NCBI RefSeq assembly: GCF_044762655.1
Contig: NZ_JBIWER010000001.1
Location: forward strand, 310,001-374,000
Length of the DNA stretch: 64,000 nt
Source of the DNA: Psychrobacillus sp044762655
GTDB taxonomy: Bacteria; Bacillota; Bacilli; Bacillales_A; Planococcaceae
Reading direction: 5' to 3'
A model generated the notes under the pieces. That model was not told the DNA's origin. It saw only the letters and a list, made by a program, of their open reading frames with translations, and ran no database searches. The first letter of the stretch is position 1. Each line of letters opens with the position of its first letter. Made by a program: the position numbers and the translations under genes. Positions 9,160 through 18,197 of this stretch are shown one piece after another.

Positions 9160-10002
9160 TCATTTGGTTCGGTTCATGTTTACTCTCAATTTTTTCACCG
9201 ATATAAAAATAGCAAATGCTGTAATACAAATATAAAAGATTGCATAGCCCGCCCAAATGGGGAAATCGACCTTAGTTGTATCTGTTATAAAAGTATCTGA
9301 CCCTGGCGATACAAGCGTTAGTACTAACACTACTGGGTTAATACTTGCAAAGAAATGACCTATCGGTGAGGATGATATAGAACCAGCTCCCATAGTATTC
9401 ACCCCTGTAATAACTAAGTAAATAAATCCAGTCACCGCACTTAAAAAAATCATTGTCCCATATGTTGCTATCATTGAGACAATCGTTTTACGAATGATGG
9501 TCGAATACATAATTCCAATACTTCCAATGGCAAGCATCGTTAAAAAGAAAAATAGGAAAATAACCCCTAATTGACTGGGTGATACCCCACCAAATAAGAA
9601 AACCATGCTATAAATCGGCAATCCAGCGATTAATAACAATAGTAAAAAGGCAATCGATGAAGTTAATTTGCCAAATATTATTTGAAATGAAGTCTGTGCT
9701 GTCGTTAATAATATATTCAATGTTTGTTTTTCTCGTTCGGTACTAATAGCACCGGCAGTTAAGCCTGGAGTGATGAAAAGTATTAATCCTAATTGTATAT
9801 AAGTAAGCATCGTGAACATAAAAAAACTTTCCTCTGGACGGAAATATCCAGTTCCTGAAAACTGTGTTGTTAGTAATATAAATCCAAAAACAAAAATACA
9901 CATTGCGATTAAATAGAACAGAATTCCTATAAAACTTTTTGGAGAACGAAAGCGCAACTTTATTTCTTTTACCAATACAGGGTTAGAAAACACCTGCTTC
10001 AT
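9160..10002 (-). CDS. ABC-2 type transporter permease
   Basis: 280 residues with about six membrane helices. The segment TPGLTAGAISTEREKQTLN after the second helix is the conserved cytoplasmic element of ABC-2 permeases of the NosY/GldF kind. The gene follows the ATPase gene directly, and a good AAAGGAGCG site lies inside the 3' end of that gene. The substrate is unknown. Pairing with a MoxR/VWA module suggests export or assembly at the cell envelope rather than ordinary drug efflux, but that is inference. Confidence 0.85.
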   Translation of the reverse strand: MKQVFSNPVLVKEIKLRFRSPKSFIGILFYLIAMCIFVFGFILLTTQFSGTGYFRPEESFFMFTMLTYIQLGLILFITPGLTAGAISTEREKQTLNILLTTAQTSFQIIFGKLTSSIAFLLLLLIAGLPIYSMVFLFGGVSPSQLGVIFLFFFLTMLAIGSIGIMYSTIIRKTIVSMIATYGTMIFLSAVTGFIYLVITGVNTMGAGSISSSPIGHFFASINPVVLVLTLVSPGSDTFITDTTKVDFPIWAGYAIFYICITAFAIFISVKKLRVNMNRTK

Positions 10003-10003
10003 A

Positions 10004-10933
10004 TTATTTCGCTCCTTTCGTTATTTCCATAAAGACATCCTCTAAATCTGTTTCTGTCTCGGAGAAGGAAATAACCTTTATCGAATGATCCATCGCCTTT
10101 TTCAGCAAATTAATTTGATCGTCCTCGGTTCCTCGATAATTGAAAGTAACTGCATTTTTCTCTAGATGCATTTCTATGGAGGATACGAATGGGTCTTCTT
10201 CAAAAAATGTTGCAACATTTTCTAGTAGTCCCTTCACCTTCACCGTAATATGTCTTTCTCCTGCAAGCTGCGACTGTATCTCTGAAACAGAGCCATGAGC
10301 GATAAGTCTACCCCCATCAATAACACCTATTTCATCACACATCTCAGCTAGCTCTGGTAATATATGAGAGGAAATGAGGATTGTTTTCCCCATCCCTTTT
10401 AGCTGTTTTAGAATATCCCTCATCTCTACACGTGCTCGCGGATCAAGTCCTGAAGCTGGTTCATCTAAAATAAGTACCTTTGGATCATGTATTAAAGATC
10501 GAGCTAAACATAAACGCTGTTTCATCCCGCGAGAAAGTAAATCGACATATTCATAACGCTTATGTGTCAAGTTCACTAGCTCTAGCAGCTGTGGGATTAA
10601 TATCTTTCTATCTGCTTCAGAAATTCCATAACTAGCTCCGTAAAAATCTAAATACTCATTTGCTTTTAATTGGTCATATACTCCAAAAAAGTCAGGCATG
10701 TAACCGATTTGTTTGCGAACCTCACTTGCATCTGTTCTTACACTTTTTCCATTTACAAAGGCATCTCCTGAGGTTGGCTGGAGTAATGTAGCCAAAATTG
10801 AGAAAGTAGTCGACTTCCCTGCACCGTTCGCTCCAACAAAACCAAATACGGTACCCTCTTTTAGTGTTAGATTTAAATCGTTTAATGCATAAAATGCTCC
10901 ATACTTTTTACTTAACCCTTTAATTTCTATCAT
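10004..10933 (-). CDS. ABC transporter ATP-binding protein
   Basis: 309 residues. Walker A GANGAGKST (34-42), signature LSRGM (134-138) and Walker B VLILDEP (about 154-160), followed by the D-loop region ASGLDPR, are all intact. The C-terminal ~80 residues form the extra domain usual in ABC-2 exporter ATPases. The product should energise the adjacent permease (9160-10002). The start overlaps the stop of the upstream 800-residue gene, so the two are translationally coupled. Confidence 0.93.
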   Translation of the reverse strand: MIEIKGLSKKYGAFYALNDLNLTLKEGTVFGFVGANGAGKSTTFSILATLLQPTSGDAFVNGKSVRTDASEVRKQIGYMPDFFGVYDQLKANEYLDFYGASYGISEADRKILIPQLLELVNLTHKRYEYVDLLSRGMKQRLCLARSLIHDPKVLILDEPASGLDPRARVEMRDILKQLKGMGKTILISSHILPELAEMCDEIGVIDGGRLIAHGSVSEIQSQLAGERHITVKVKGLLENVATFFEEDPFVSSIEMHLEKNAVTFNYRGTEDDQINLLKKAMDHSIKVISFSETETDLEDVFMEITKGAK

Positions 10934-13335
10934 TACTTCACCTCCCCTTTCATACGCACTTCTGGAAGTCGTGTATATGGATCTCCATGGACTGATTTTT
11001 TAATTAATTTGTATTGAATTATCCCTTTTTTGTCGATATACGCATCAATATTTTCTTTTAACGTAAACCTGCTATCCGTAATTTCTTCAAAAGATTCTGT
11101 TTTTAAGTTCCAAATTTCGATTGTATGGGAGTTACGATCAGTATTTGCAATTTGTAGCTGTGTCCAATTAACCTTGTCTAATGGAAGTGTTTCTGGCACT
11201 GCCCAATACACATTATATTCTCCATCATCTAAATACCACTCAAGGTAACTATTTTGAACCGGTTCCATATACTTACCATACTGTTCGGTATTTACATTGA
11301 CTGTAAACATATTAGCAGGAAGCGTAAACTCACCCGAAAAAATAGTAGTAGCCTTAAAAGGCTGAATGACTAAATGCAACGCAGAAAGCTCACTTTTTTT
11401 ATCCTTCAATTCAATTGGAAGGATATTATCCTCTGCAAATCCCGTAATAGCTGGAGCCGATTTAGTATTATTAAATATATGACTGGATGAATATAGAGCT
11501 TGTTTTCGTTGGGTCAATAAATCGAGCGAGTTATTACCGAATGGTCCGTAATTTGTATTAACATACGGATTTGAAATTGGCATTAACATAACTGTACCAA
11601 GTTCTTTATCCACATCTACCTTTTCTCCAGCTGCTAAATCACCTAATTTATATAATTTGCTGCCTGACCAGATGGATACATCTTTTAATCCGAATGAAAA
11701 ATTATTTTGAATTGTCCCCAGTATTTTACTAGAATCAACTTTTAAATCTACTTCAAAATTACCTACGTCCTGCACTTGTGTCTCTCCAAAAAAGGTAGAT
11801 ACAGACCAATAACCAACATCTCGGAATATCAGTTCACTATTTGTTGCATGTTTTTCCATAATGGCATCTTCATGCACATTGGCAGTCTGACCTGTTAATG
11901 AGTTTGTAACTCTTTGGGCAACCATCGTAGTAGAAATTGGAGCTTCAAAAGTGAAATCCCCACCTTTATTACTTAATATCGATTCAGCATAATATCCATG
12001 CAGGCTCTTATCATCATTTACTTGAAGGAAGGAGGATTGCTGAACTTGAGGTCTTGCTATTCGATCCTTTGCACCGTAGCCAAAAATCGCTAGTGAAGCA
12101 ATTATCGCGGTGAGAGGAATGATACCCCAGGCATACTCGCGCTTATCTTTTCTTTTCAAAATAATATATAACAATGGAACTATTATGATCATATAAACAA
12201 CGACGATTCCAATCATGAGAGGTGTAGATACTTTAAAGGAACTGAATAACGAATTCGTTCCCCCTAAATTATATACAAGCTCGTCTTTCGTATTATATCC
12301 ATACATACTTTGTGTATTTTTCACTTGTACTGACTGCAATATAGTGGAAATTAAATCACTATAAACAGGATCAGCTGCCAAAGGTGCATCTCCTAGTGAA
12401 AAAGTAGTTTGTATGATCGTCCCGCTACCTACTTGCTTCTTACCTGCTAATATTGTCCCATCCAGTTGAAGTAATGGTGACGATCCTTCAGTCAAATTTG
12501 CATCATATACTTTTAAATTATTCGTCAATAAGTTGTTCGCAGTTAATGCACTTACTTGCTGAGCGGTTATGCTTTGTGTGGTTGTATGTAAATTTAATGG
12601 TAAATAATCCCCTAGTTTTCCAAGCTCTGCTATTACATTATCAGAGGCACCAACTACAATTATTCCACCAAAAGTAACATAATCGATAAGTGCTTGCTGT
12701 TGCTGCTCAGTTAAATCAGCAATCACAAACTCATCTATAATAATGTAATCTGCCATTTCCCAAGCAACCGCCTCATTTGGTAATGCAAAGTTGCTCTGCT
12801 GAGCTACATGTATAATTTCATCGTTTACTTGATTTGGTTGTTTTAGTTGATTGAGGACCTTTAGACGATCCGCACTCTCTGTTAATGTTAAATAGTAAAT
12901 GGTTGCGGGATCTTGAAAGCTTGTTCTAAAAGTTTTGTTTCCTTTGAACTCAATGGATTTACCTTTTTCCCAACCTCCCTCAAAAAAATGGATCAATTGA
13001 ACATTAGTTCCTTGATACATATAGTCTTCTGCTAATCCACTTGCTGCAATTTGAACAGTCTTTGTTTCGCCTGCGCCAATCTCAAAAGGGAAAGACTGTG
13101 CATTCCCAATGTTATAAGACTCCGCTAGATCAAGAACGATGTCACCGGAAAATGCATCTCCTTTGTTTTCAACTGTAAGAGTTATGGGCAATCCTTCACC
13201 ATATTTTGCTTTTCCATTAAACCCAGTTGTCACTTTTACATTTAGTTCAGGCGCTGCTAAAGCTTCTAATGATGGCGAAAATATAAAATAAAGCATAAAT
13301 GCCGAAATAACCATCACAAACTTTTTAATATGCAT
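10933..13335 (-). CDS. Large secreted/membrane protein, first gene of the ABC-MoxR-VWA operon
   Basis: 800 residues. A signal peptide (about 1-27, ending LEALAAPE) precedes beta-rich extracytoplasmic domains; two membrane helices lie near 374-395 and 403-421, and another large extracytoplasmic region follows. The stretch TEQQQQALIDYVTFGGIIVVGA resembles the GATase-like/DUF4350-like fold seen in other proteins of such clusters. I do not recognise a catalytic motif. A strong AAGGGGGG ribosome site precedes the ATG. It overlaps the ABC ATPase gene, which suggests that it works with the transporter on the outer face of the membrane. Confidence 0.75.
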   Translation of the reverse strand: MHIKKFVMVISAFMLYFIFSPSLEALAAPELNVKVTTGFNGKAKYGEGLPITLTVENKGDAFSGDIVLDLAESYNIGNAQSFPFEIGAGETKTVQIAASGLAEDYMYQGTNVQLIHFFEGGWEKGKSIEFKGNKTFRTSFQDPATIYYLTLTESADRLKVLNQLKQPNQVNDEIIHVAQQSNFALPNEAVAWEMADYIIIDEFVIADLTEQQQQALIDYVTFGGIIVVGASDNVIAELGKLGDYLPLNLHTTTQSITAQQVSALTANNLLTNNLKVYDANLTEGSSPLLQLDGTILAGKKQVGSGTIIQTTFSLGDAPLAADPVYSDLISTILQSVQVKNTQSMYGYNTKDELVYNLGGTNSLFSSFKVSTPLMIGIVVVYMIIIVPLLYIILKRKDKREYAWGIIPLTAIIASLAIFGYGAKDRIARPQVQQSSFLQVNDDKSLHGYYAESILSNKGGDFTFEAPISTTMVAQRVTNSLTGQTANVHEDAIMEKHATNSELIFRDVGYWSVSTFFGETQVQDVGNFEVDLKVDSSKILGTIQNNFSFGLKDVSIWSGSKLYKLGDLAAGEKVDVDKELGTVMLMPISNPYVNTNYGPFGNNSLDLLTQRKQALYSSSHIFNNTKSAPAITGFAEDNILPIELKDKKSELSALHLVIQPFKATTIFSGEFTLPANMFTVNVNTEQYGKYMEPVQNSYLEWYLDDGEYNVYWAVPETLPLDKVNWTQLQIANTDRNSHTIEIWNLKTESFEEITDSRFTLKENIDAYIDKKGIIQYKLIKKSVHGDPYTRLPEVRMKGEVK

Positions 13336-13393
13336 CTTTTTCCCCCCTTGTCTATATATGTATTAGTACGTTAATGGTGTAGTTAGGTTCCTT

Positions 13394-14269
13394 TCATTGA
13401 AAGTTATTTGCATGTTTTTTTACAATTTCGACAAACGCATCTACCTGGGGTAATTCAAATGCCGCATCATAACCGATAAGCCACGTATCTCTAGTTAATT
13501 CAAATTGTTCTTCATTATTTGTCAGCGGAATTTTATTTACCTCTTCATGACCTGTTAAAGTAATAGAAGGTAAAATAGCATAACCAATTCCATTTAACGC
13601 CATTTGCTTGCATGTTTCAATTTGATCAACAATAATTTGTCTTTTAGGATTAATTGCAAAATGTTTTTGCCACCATTGTTGAATTTCCTGATAGTAGTTA
13701 GAATCACTTTTGAATTGGATAAAAGGCTTTTCCGTCGTTAACACTTCATCAATGGAAGTCATCTCCTTGTCCACCAAATATAAAGTATCTCTAAATAAAT
13801 GAATCTTATTTCCTTTCCAATCAGATTGACCACGCACTATGCCAATTTGAGCTTCTCCATCATAAATCGATTTAACAATTTCTGAGCTCCATCCTGTCAA
13901 CAAAGAAATTTTTGCTTCTGGGTAAGTTTGCACGAAGTCCTTCAATACCATCGGTAACCAGTTTTGACCAACGATTGAAGCACATGCAATTTTCAAGGTC
14001 CCGTGTACTTTAGATGTTAACGATTGAATCGTTTCGTATACTTCCTCCCTTTGCTGAAGAATTTGGTTGGCAAACTCAATAACTAGCTCTCCTTCTGGAG
14101 TTGCAGTTAAGCCCTTTTGTGATCTTAAAAAAAGCTTCGCATTCCATTCTTTTTCAATTGTTTGAAGTCTTAGAGATAAAGCTGGTTGAGATAAAAATAG
14201 TCTCTCTGCTGCTTTTCGCATGTTTTGTTCTTCTGCTAATGTTCGGATAATTAGAAAATCTGTTACCAC
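13394..14269 (-). CDS. ccpC: LysR-type regulator CcpC (citrate-responsive regulator of TCA genes)
   Basis: 291 residues from a GTG start. The helix-turn-helix segment LAEEQNMRKAAERLFLSQPA and the effector domain (TGWSSEIVKSIYDGEAQIGI, QIETCKQMALNGIGYAILPS) match what I remember of B. subtilis CcpC almost throughout. CcpC represses citB/citZ and responds to citrate. I chose the GTG because GAGGG lies six bases upstream; the upstream in-frame TTG would overlap that site and add residues absent from the family. The gene is close to darB (ykuL), as in B. subtilis. No terminator separates it from the 800-residue protein gene, so read-through into the MoxR operon is possible. Confidence 0.85.
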   Translation of the reverse strand: MVTDFLIIRTLAEEQNMRKAAERLFLSQPALSLRLQTIEKEWNAKLFLRSQKGLTATPEGELVIEFANQILQQREEVYETIQSLTSKVHGTLKIACASIVGQNWLPMVLKDFVQTYPEAKISLLTGWSSEIVKSIYDGEAQIGIVRGQSDWKGNKIHLFRDTLYLVDKEMTSIDEVLTTEKPFIQFKSDSNYYQEIQQWWQKHFAINPKRQIIVDQIETCKQMALNGIGYAILPSITLTGHEEVNKIPLTNNEEQFELTRDTWLIGYDAAFELPQVDAFVEIVKKHANNFQ

Positions 14270-14370
14270 TGTCTTCCCTCTTTTCAAATTGAATTATTTC
14301 TATGCTTTATGAGCAAATAAGTAAAACCGGAAAAAGACGCTGGTTCTTTAAAGTAATATCCAAGAAACGC

Positions 14371-14467
14371 AATTTCCGCTTTAGGAGGACGCTTTCCGTG
14401 GGCACGGCTCGAGCCTGTAGTCACTCGCTCATGCTGTTCCACTGGATTCGCCGCCACCCGCTCCAAT
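14371..14467 (+). repeat. Solitary intergenic GC-rich repeat unit (unit A)
   Basis: Contains the family signature GGACGCTTTCCGTGGGCACG, GCTCGAGCCTGTAGTC and a TCGCC block ending CTCCAATC. The same unit occurs at 39410-39508 and 59107-59206. It lies between darB and ccpC. The sequence just before it (AAAACCGG...CTGGTTCTTTAAA at 14322-14352) resembles a hairpin also found before the copies at 37088 and 39410. Confidence 0.8.
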
Positions 14468-14504
14468 CAATGGGAACAACTTCACGGATACTTTATATAC
14501 TTGC

Positions 14505-14538
14505 CTTAAAAAAAGAAGGCCAACTAAGATTGGCCTTC
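14505..14538 (-). terminator. Terminator of darB
   Basis: A perfect 9-bp stem GAAGGCCAA / TTGGCCTTC with a 6-base loop is followed on the minus strand by a T7 run, just downstream of the darB stop. Confidence 0.88.
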
Positions 14539-14562
14539 CATACTTAAAAAATATCTAGTATC

Positions 14563-15003
14563 TTATTGTGCTTGATAAAGGTACTTTTTCATTTGTTTCA
14601 AAATAACTCTTCTTGTTAAAATCCCTAAAAAAGTACGCTCATCGTCTACTACACAAACATACGGATTATTTACTAATAAATCTAATCCTTTTCGAAACTT
14701 TTCATCCACATGAATGACAGCTATGTCTGTTTTCATAATATCGTCTACTTTTAACTCTGGTAAACGTTCATATTCAATATGTTCTAATCCTAAAATTTCG
14801 TCTGTAATTTGCTGTGAACTTATTAAACCCTGTAATCTATATTTTACATCCAATACTGGTATCGAAGAATAGCCTGTTTTGGTGAGTACAAGTAAAGCAT
14901 GTTCCGCATTATTTCCAAGTTGTACATGTGCAACCTTTTCTGCAGATATTATATACTCCAAAATCGGAATTTCTAAAAAATCTTTGCTGCTCACGGTTAT
15001 CAT
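14563..15003 (-). CDS. darB: c-di-AMP-binding CBS protein DarB (CbpB/YkuL)
   Basis: 146 residues: two CBS motifs and little else. The segment KVAHVQLGNNAEHALLVLTK followed by SIPVLDVKYRLQGLI matches remembered B. subtilis DarB very closely. DarB binds cyclic di-AMP and, in its free form, stimulates the (p)ppGpp synthetase Rel and pyruvate carboxylase. The AAAGGAG site is nine bases before the ATG. It is a single-gene unit ended by a terminator, with ccpC following as in B. subtilis. The potassium transporter at 30263-31615 belongs to a family controlled by the same second messenger. Confidence 0.87.
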   Translation of the reverse strand: MITVSSKDFLEIPILEYIISAEKVAHVQLGNNAEHALLVLTKTGYSSIPVLDVKYRLQGLISSQQITDEILGLEHIEYERLPELKVDDIMKTDIAVIHVDEKFRKGLDLLVNNPYVCVVDDERTFLGILTRRVILKQMKKYLYQAQ

Positions 15004-15106
15004 TGCATCCTACTCCTTTGTTTGCTTTCATCATAAGAAAACACCCTATGTAGCTATCATAGCATATTAAAGGAATAAAAAAACCATGAAATCGCTTTCT
15101 TTTATA

Positions 15107-15877
15107 TTAAAATGGATTTGGATTTAACCACTGTCCCCCATCTAGAGTAACAATTTCACCATTCATATAAGATGCTTTGTCGGACAATATAAATGCTGCG
15201 AGTTCTGCAATTTCTTCTGGTTTTCCAAGGCGTCCAAGTGGAACTGATAGAAGCGTACGCTTAGCTGCTTCCTCTGATTCCCATAGCTTTTCTGCTCCTC
15301 CAGTGCGTTCGATAGGTCCAGGTGCAATTCCGTTTACACGAATTCCATATTTAGTCCCCCACTCTACTGCTAATGTTCTCGTTAATGACATAACACCTGC
15401 TTTTGCTGCAGCTGAATGAACCACTCCAGCGCCTGCTCCCCATGCATAAGTCGCAAGCATATTTATAATAGACCCCTTACTTCCTTTGCTAATCCAATAG
15501 TTTCCAATAGCACTTGAACAATAAAAAGAACCATTTAAGACTATATCTATAACTGCCTTCCATCCATTTGGAGAAAGTTTTTCTGCTTCTACTATAAAAT
15601 TACCCGCTGCATTATTAACTAAACCATCAACATGACCGTATGTTTTGTCCGCAAACTGAATCATTGCCTCTACATGTTCTGGGTTACGAACGTCCATTTG
15701 AAAGGACGATATAGTATTACCATATGCTTGAATTTCTTTTTTAGCGCTCTCTAGCTTTTCTAAATCACGTCCAGTTATAACTACATTTGCACCTTCTGAT
15801 ACAAACTTCATAGCCATGTATTTTCCCATTCCGCTTGATCCACCTGTAATGATAATTGTTTTTTGTTTCAACATCAT
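15107..15877 (-). CDS. fadH: 2,4-dienoyl-CoA reductase FadH (short-chain dehydrogenase)
   Basis: 256 residues. The NADPH site GGSSGMGKYMA is near the N-terminus, then NNAAGNF, and HSAAAKAG at the usual YxxxK place. The missing Tyr is normal for the dienoyl-CoA reductase branch. The C-terminus DGGQWLNPNPF matches remembered B. subtilis FadH (YkuF). The enzyme removes double bonds at even positions during beta-oxidation of unsaturated fatty acids. Two adjacent ATGs exist; the second (15874) has slightly better spacing from AAGGGGTG. A FadR-like operator lies 18 bases upstream, which fits its place in the fatty-acid degradation regulon. Confidence 0.9.
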   Translation of the reverse strand: MMLKQKTIIITGGSSGMGKYMAMKFVSEGANVVITGRDLEKLESAKKEIQAYGNTISSFQMDVRNPEHVEAMIQFADKTYGHVDGLVNNAAGNFIVEAEKLSPNGWKAVIDIVLNGSFYCSSAIGNYWISKGSKGSIINMLATYAWGAGAGVVHSAAAKAGVMSLTRTLAVEWGTKYGIRVNGIAPGPIERTGGAEKLWESEEAAKRTLLSVPLGRLGKPEEIAELAAFILSDKASYMNGEIVTLDGGQWLNPNPF

Positions 15878-15894
15878 AAAACACCCCTTTTAAT

Positions 15895-15912
15895 TGAATG
15901 AACATTCACTCA
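15895..15912. promoter_or_regulatory. FadR-type operator upstream of fadH
   Basis: TGAATGAACATTCACTCA is an 18-bp inverted repeat that agrees with the B. subtilis FadR box TGAATGAMTANTCATTCA in both outer half-sites apart from one base. It lies directly before the fadH ribosome site. FadR (YsiA) is a TetR-family repressor released by long-chain acyl-CoA, and fadH is a known target in B. subtilis. Confidence 0.75.
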
Positions 15913-15931
15913 ATATTTTATCATATTTAAT

Positions 15932-15970
15932 TCAAAAAAAAACCGAAAACTCCTTAAAAAGAATTTTCGG
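15932..15970 (-). terminator. Terminator of the PAS-GGDEF-EAL gene
   Basis: Arms CCGAAAA (15943-15949) and TTTTCGG (15964-15970) with a long A/T-rich loop are followed on the minus strand by a T9 run, immediately after the stop codon. Confidence 0.75.
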
Positions 15971-18004
15971 CTAAACATACTGCATATATGATTTGTTTAT
16001 ATACTCGATTGAAACAGGTTTACTGAACAAATACCCTTGCGCTTTTTGACAATTAGCAGATTTAAGTATTTCTACTTGTTTATCCTTTTCCACACCCTCA
16101 GCAATAACTTCCATACCTAAACTATGGGCAAGTTGGATAATCGTTGTAGCAATAGCTGCATTTTTCTCATCTAATTCCATATCTTTTATAAACGATTGAT
16201 CTATTTTAATAATATCGATTGGATATTTCTTTAAATAACTTAAGGAAGAATAACCAGTTCCGAAATCATCAATCGAAATAACAACGCCTATTTCTTTCAG
16301 TTCTTTTAGAGTTGTAAAAGTATCTTGCATATCCGTCATTGCACTTTCCGTAATTTCCACTTCCAACGAACTTGGACAAATATCATACTTTTGAATTTTT
16401 TCGTTTATCTTCATAGCAAAATTATCTTGTATAAATTGTTTTGGCGATATATTCACTGCAATTCTAACTGGTCGATATCCTTTTTCTTGCCAATACTTCA
16501 GTTGTTTACAAACCTCTTCGAGTACCCACTCTCCAATTTGCATAATCATCCCAGACTCTTCTGCAAGCGGTATAAAATTCAAAGGGGATACATATCCAAA
16601 TTTCCTATTATTCCACCGAAGTAATGCTTCAAATGAATTAATTTCACCTGTTACAAGATTTACCTGTGGCTGATAATGAATAGAAAACTCTTCTTTTTCA
16701 ATCGCTCTTCGCAAATGCGATTCCATTAAGGCATCATTAGGAAAGGCTAAATTCATTTGTTCTTGATAAAAACGATAATGAGCCCTCCCTCTATCCTTCG
16801 CCACATATAGAGCTTGGTCCGCTTTTATTAGTAGCTCATCCATCTTTTTTCCATCGAAAGGGTACATGGAAATGCCAACAGAAGCAGTTACGAAATATTC
16901 CTGATGATCTAAGTATAATGGCTTAGAAAGTTCTATTAAAATTCTATTAGCAAAACTACTAGTTTCATCTCTAGATTTATTAATAACGATAAAAACAAAT
17001 TCGTCACCACTTTGACGATATAAATTACTTGTCTTATCTATGTATAAACTAAGTCTATCTGTAATTTTTTTCAGGAGCTCATCTCCATAACTATAGCCAA
17101 GTGATTCATTTATCATTTTAAATCGATCTAAATCAATTCGTATTACCGATATTTCTGAATCAAATGGTGCATTGGCTAGGGCATCCCGTAGGTGCTCCTT
17201 CAAGGCACGTCTATTCCATAAACCAGTCAATTGATCATGATATGCAAGGTAATACAATTGTTCTTGATCTTCTGACTCCCCAGCTATATCACGCAGAACC
17301 AAATGGAGCCCACTAACTGTATTGTTTGTTTCTTGTGGTATTGCTTTTATATACATAGGCAAAAAATGCCCTTTAACGTGCTGTATTAAGCAATTTTGCA
17401 TTTCCGTAGCATAGCCCGTTAATGTTTGCTTCATCATCAATTGGAAGTTCCTCATTGAATTTTCTTCAATGAGGTGTTCAATTGATAGGCCAACTAAGGT
17501 TTTTGGATCATATCCCAAAATTTTTGACGTTATTCCGTTCATGTCCAGAATATTTCCGTCCTCACAAACTGATATAATAGGATCCAAATTATTATTAAAC
17601 AGGGAAAGGTATTTATCTTTATATTCTTTTAACCTACTTTTTTCAAGCTCAGATTTCGTGTTATTGTACAATGTCACACCATAAACTCTTTCTATGCCAT
17701 CTTCTAACAAACTAATAGATACGTGATATATATATAATTGTTTTTGAATAGTAAAAGGAATGTTTTGATGAAACTCATGCTTTCTATTGCCAAAAAGTAG
17801 TTTTTGTAGTTGGTTCGACAACTCTTCTAGTACATTTTGTTCAAATGGGTGTAAAATGGAAGTAGTAGCATCATTAACATAAATAATAGAAAATCTATTT
17901 TGTTCATCTTGCTTGAGTACAAGTACTGGGATGAATGGATTTTCCTTAACGAGATTTATTAAATAATCACTGATAGCTAATTTTGTTTTTGATGATTTAT
18001 GCAT
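15971..18004 (-). CDS. PAS-GGDEF-EAL cyclic-di-GMP enzyme (first copy, SGDEF variant)
   Basis: 677 residues with no membrane helix. It has an N-terminal sensory region, a PAS domain (about 140-255), a GGDEF domain and an EAL domain. The GGDEF signature reads RQSGDEF, with Ser in place of the first Gly, so cyclase activity may be weak or lost. The EAL motifs (FEALLRW, ITESAM, DDFGTGYSS, IKIDQSFI, EGVE, QGYLFSKP) look complete, so c-di-GMP phosphodiesterase activity is likely. I placed the start at ATG 18004 because GGAGG is five bases upstream; the longer frame would start inside that site. B. subtilis has the EAL protein YkuI at a similar locus. Confidence 0.88.
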   Translation of the reverse strand: MHKSSKTKLAISDYLINLVKENPFIPVLVLKQDEQNRFSIIYVNDATTSILHPFEQNVLEELSNQLQKLLFGNRKHEFHQNIPFTIQKQLYIYHVSISLLEDGIERVYGVTLYNNTKSELEKSRLKEYKDKYLSLFNNNLDPIISVCEDGNILDMNGITSKILGYDPKTLVGLSIEHLIEENSMRNFQLMMKQTLTGYATEMQNCLIQHVKGHFLPMYIKAIPQETNNTVSGLHLVLRDIAGESEDQEQLYYLAYHDQLTGLWNRRALKEHLRDALANAPFDSEISVIRIDLDRFKMINESLGYSYGDELLKKITDRLSLYIDKTSNLYRQSGDEFVFIVINKSRDETSSFANRILIELSKPLYLDHQEYFVTASVGISMYPFDGKKMDELLIKADQALYVAKDRGRAHYRFYQEQMNLAFPNDALMESHLRRAIEKEEFSIHYQPQVNLVTGEINSFEALLRWNNRKFGYVSPLNFIPLAEESGMIMQIGEWVLEEVCKQLKYWQEKGYRPVRIAVNISPKQFIQDNFAMKINEKIQKYDICPSSLEVEITESAMTDMQDTFTTLKELKEIGVVISIDDFGTGYSSLSYLKKYPIDIIKIDQSFIKDMELDEKNAAIATTIIQLAHSLGMEVIAEGVEKDKQVEILKSANCQKAQGYLFSKPVSIEYINKSYMQYV

Positions 18005-18162
18005 ATAGTCCTCCAATGATCACGTCAAAAGTACTTGTAATATGAATAACTTTACTTCATTATATCGTCTTATTCACTAATTTCTTTAGAATTGTTATTT
18101 AAATAAATTTATTTATAATATTTTTTGATTTGTGTACACAATTTATTGGGGAATTGGTATGA

Positions 18163-18168
18163 TATAAT
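18163..18168 (+). promoter_or_regulatory. Extended -10 promoter of ykyB
   Basis: TG-A-TATAAT, a consensus extended -10 element, lies about 30 bases before the ykyB start. The -35 region is poor, as is common for extended -10 promoters. Confidence 0.5.
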
Positions 18169-18197
18169 AATGGAGCAGCTTTCGAAGGGAGGATTAT

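Noticed and set aside
14284..14547. ORFs of 60 and 81 residues around the darB-ccpC gap
   Set aside because: They fall in repeat unit A and a terminator and lack ribosome sites.
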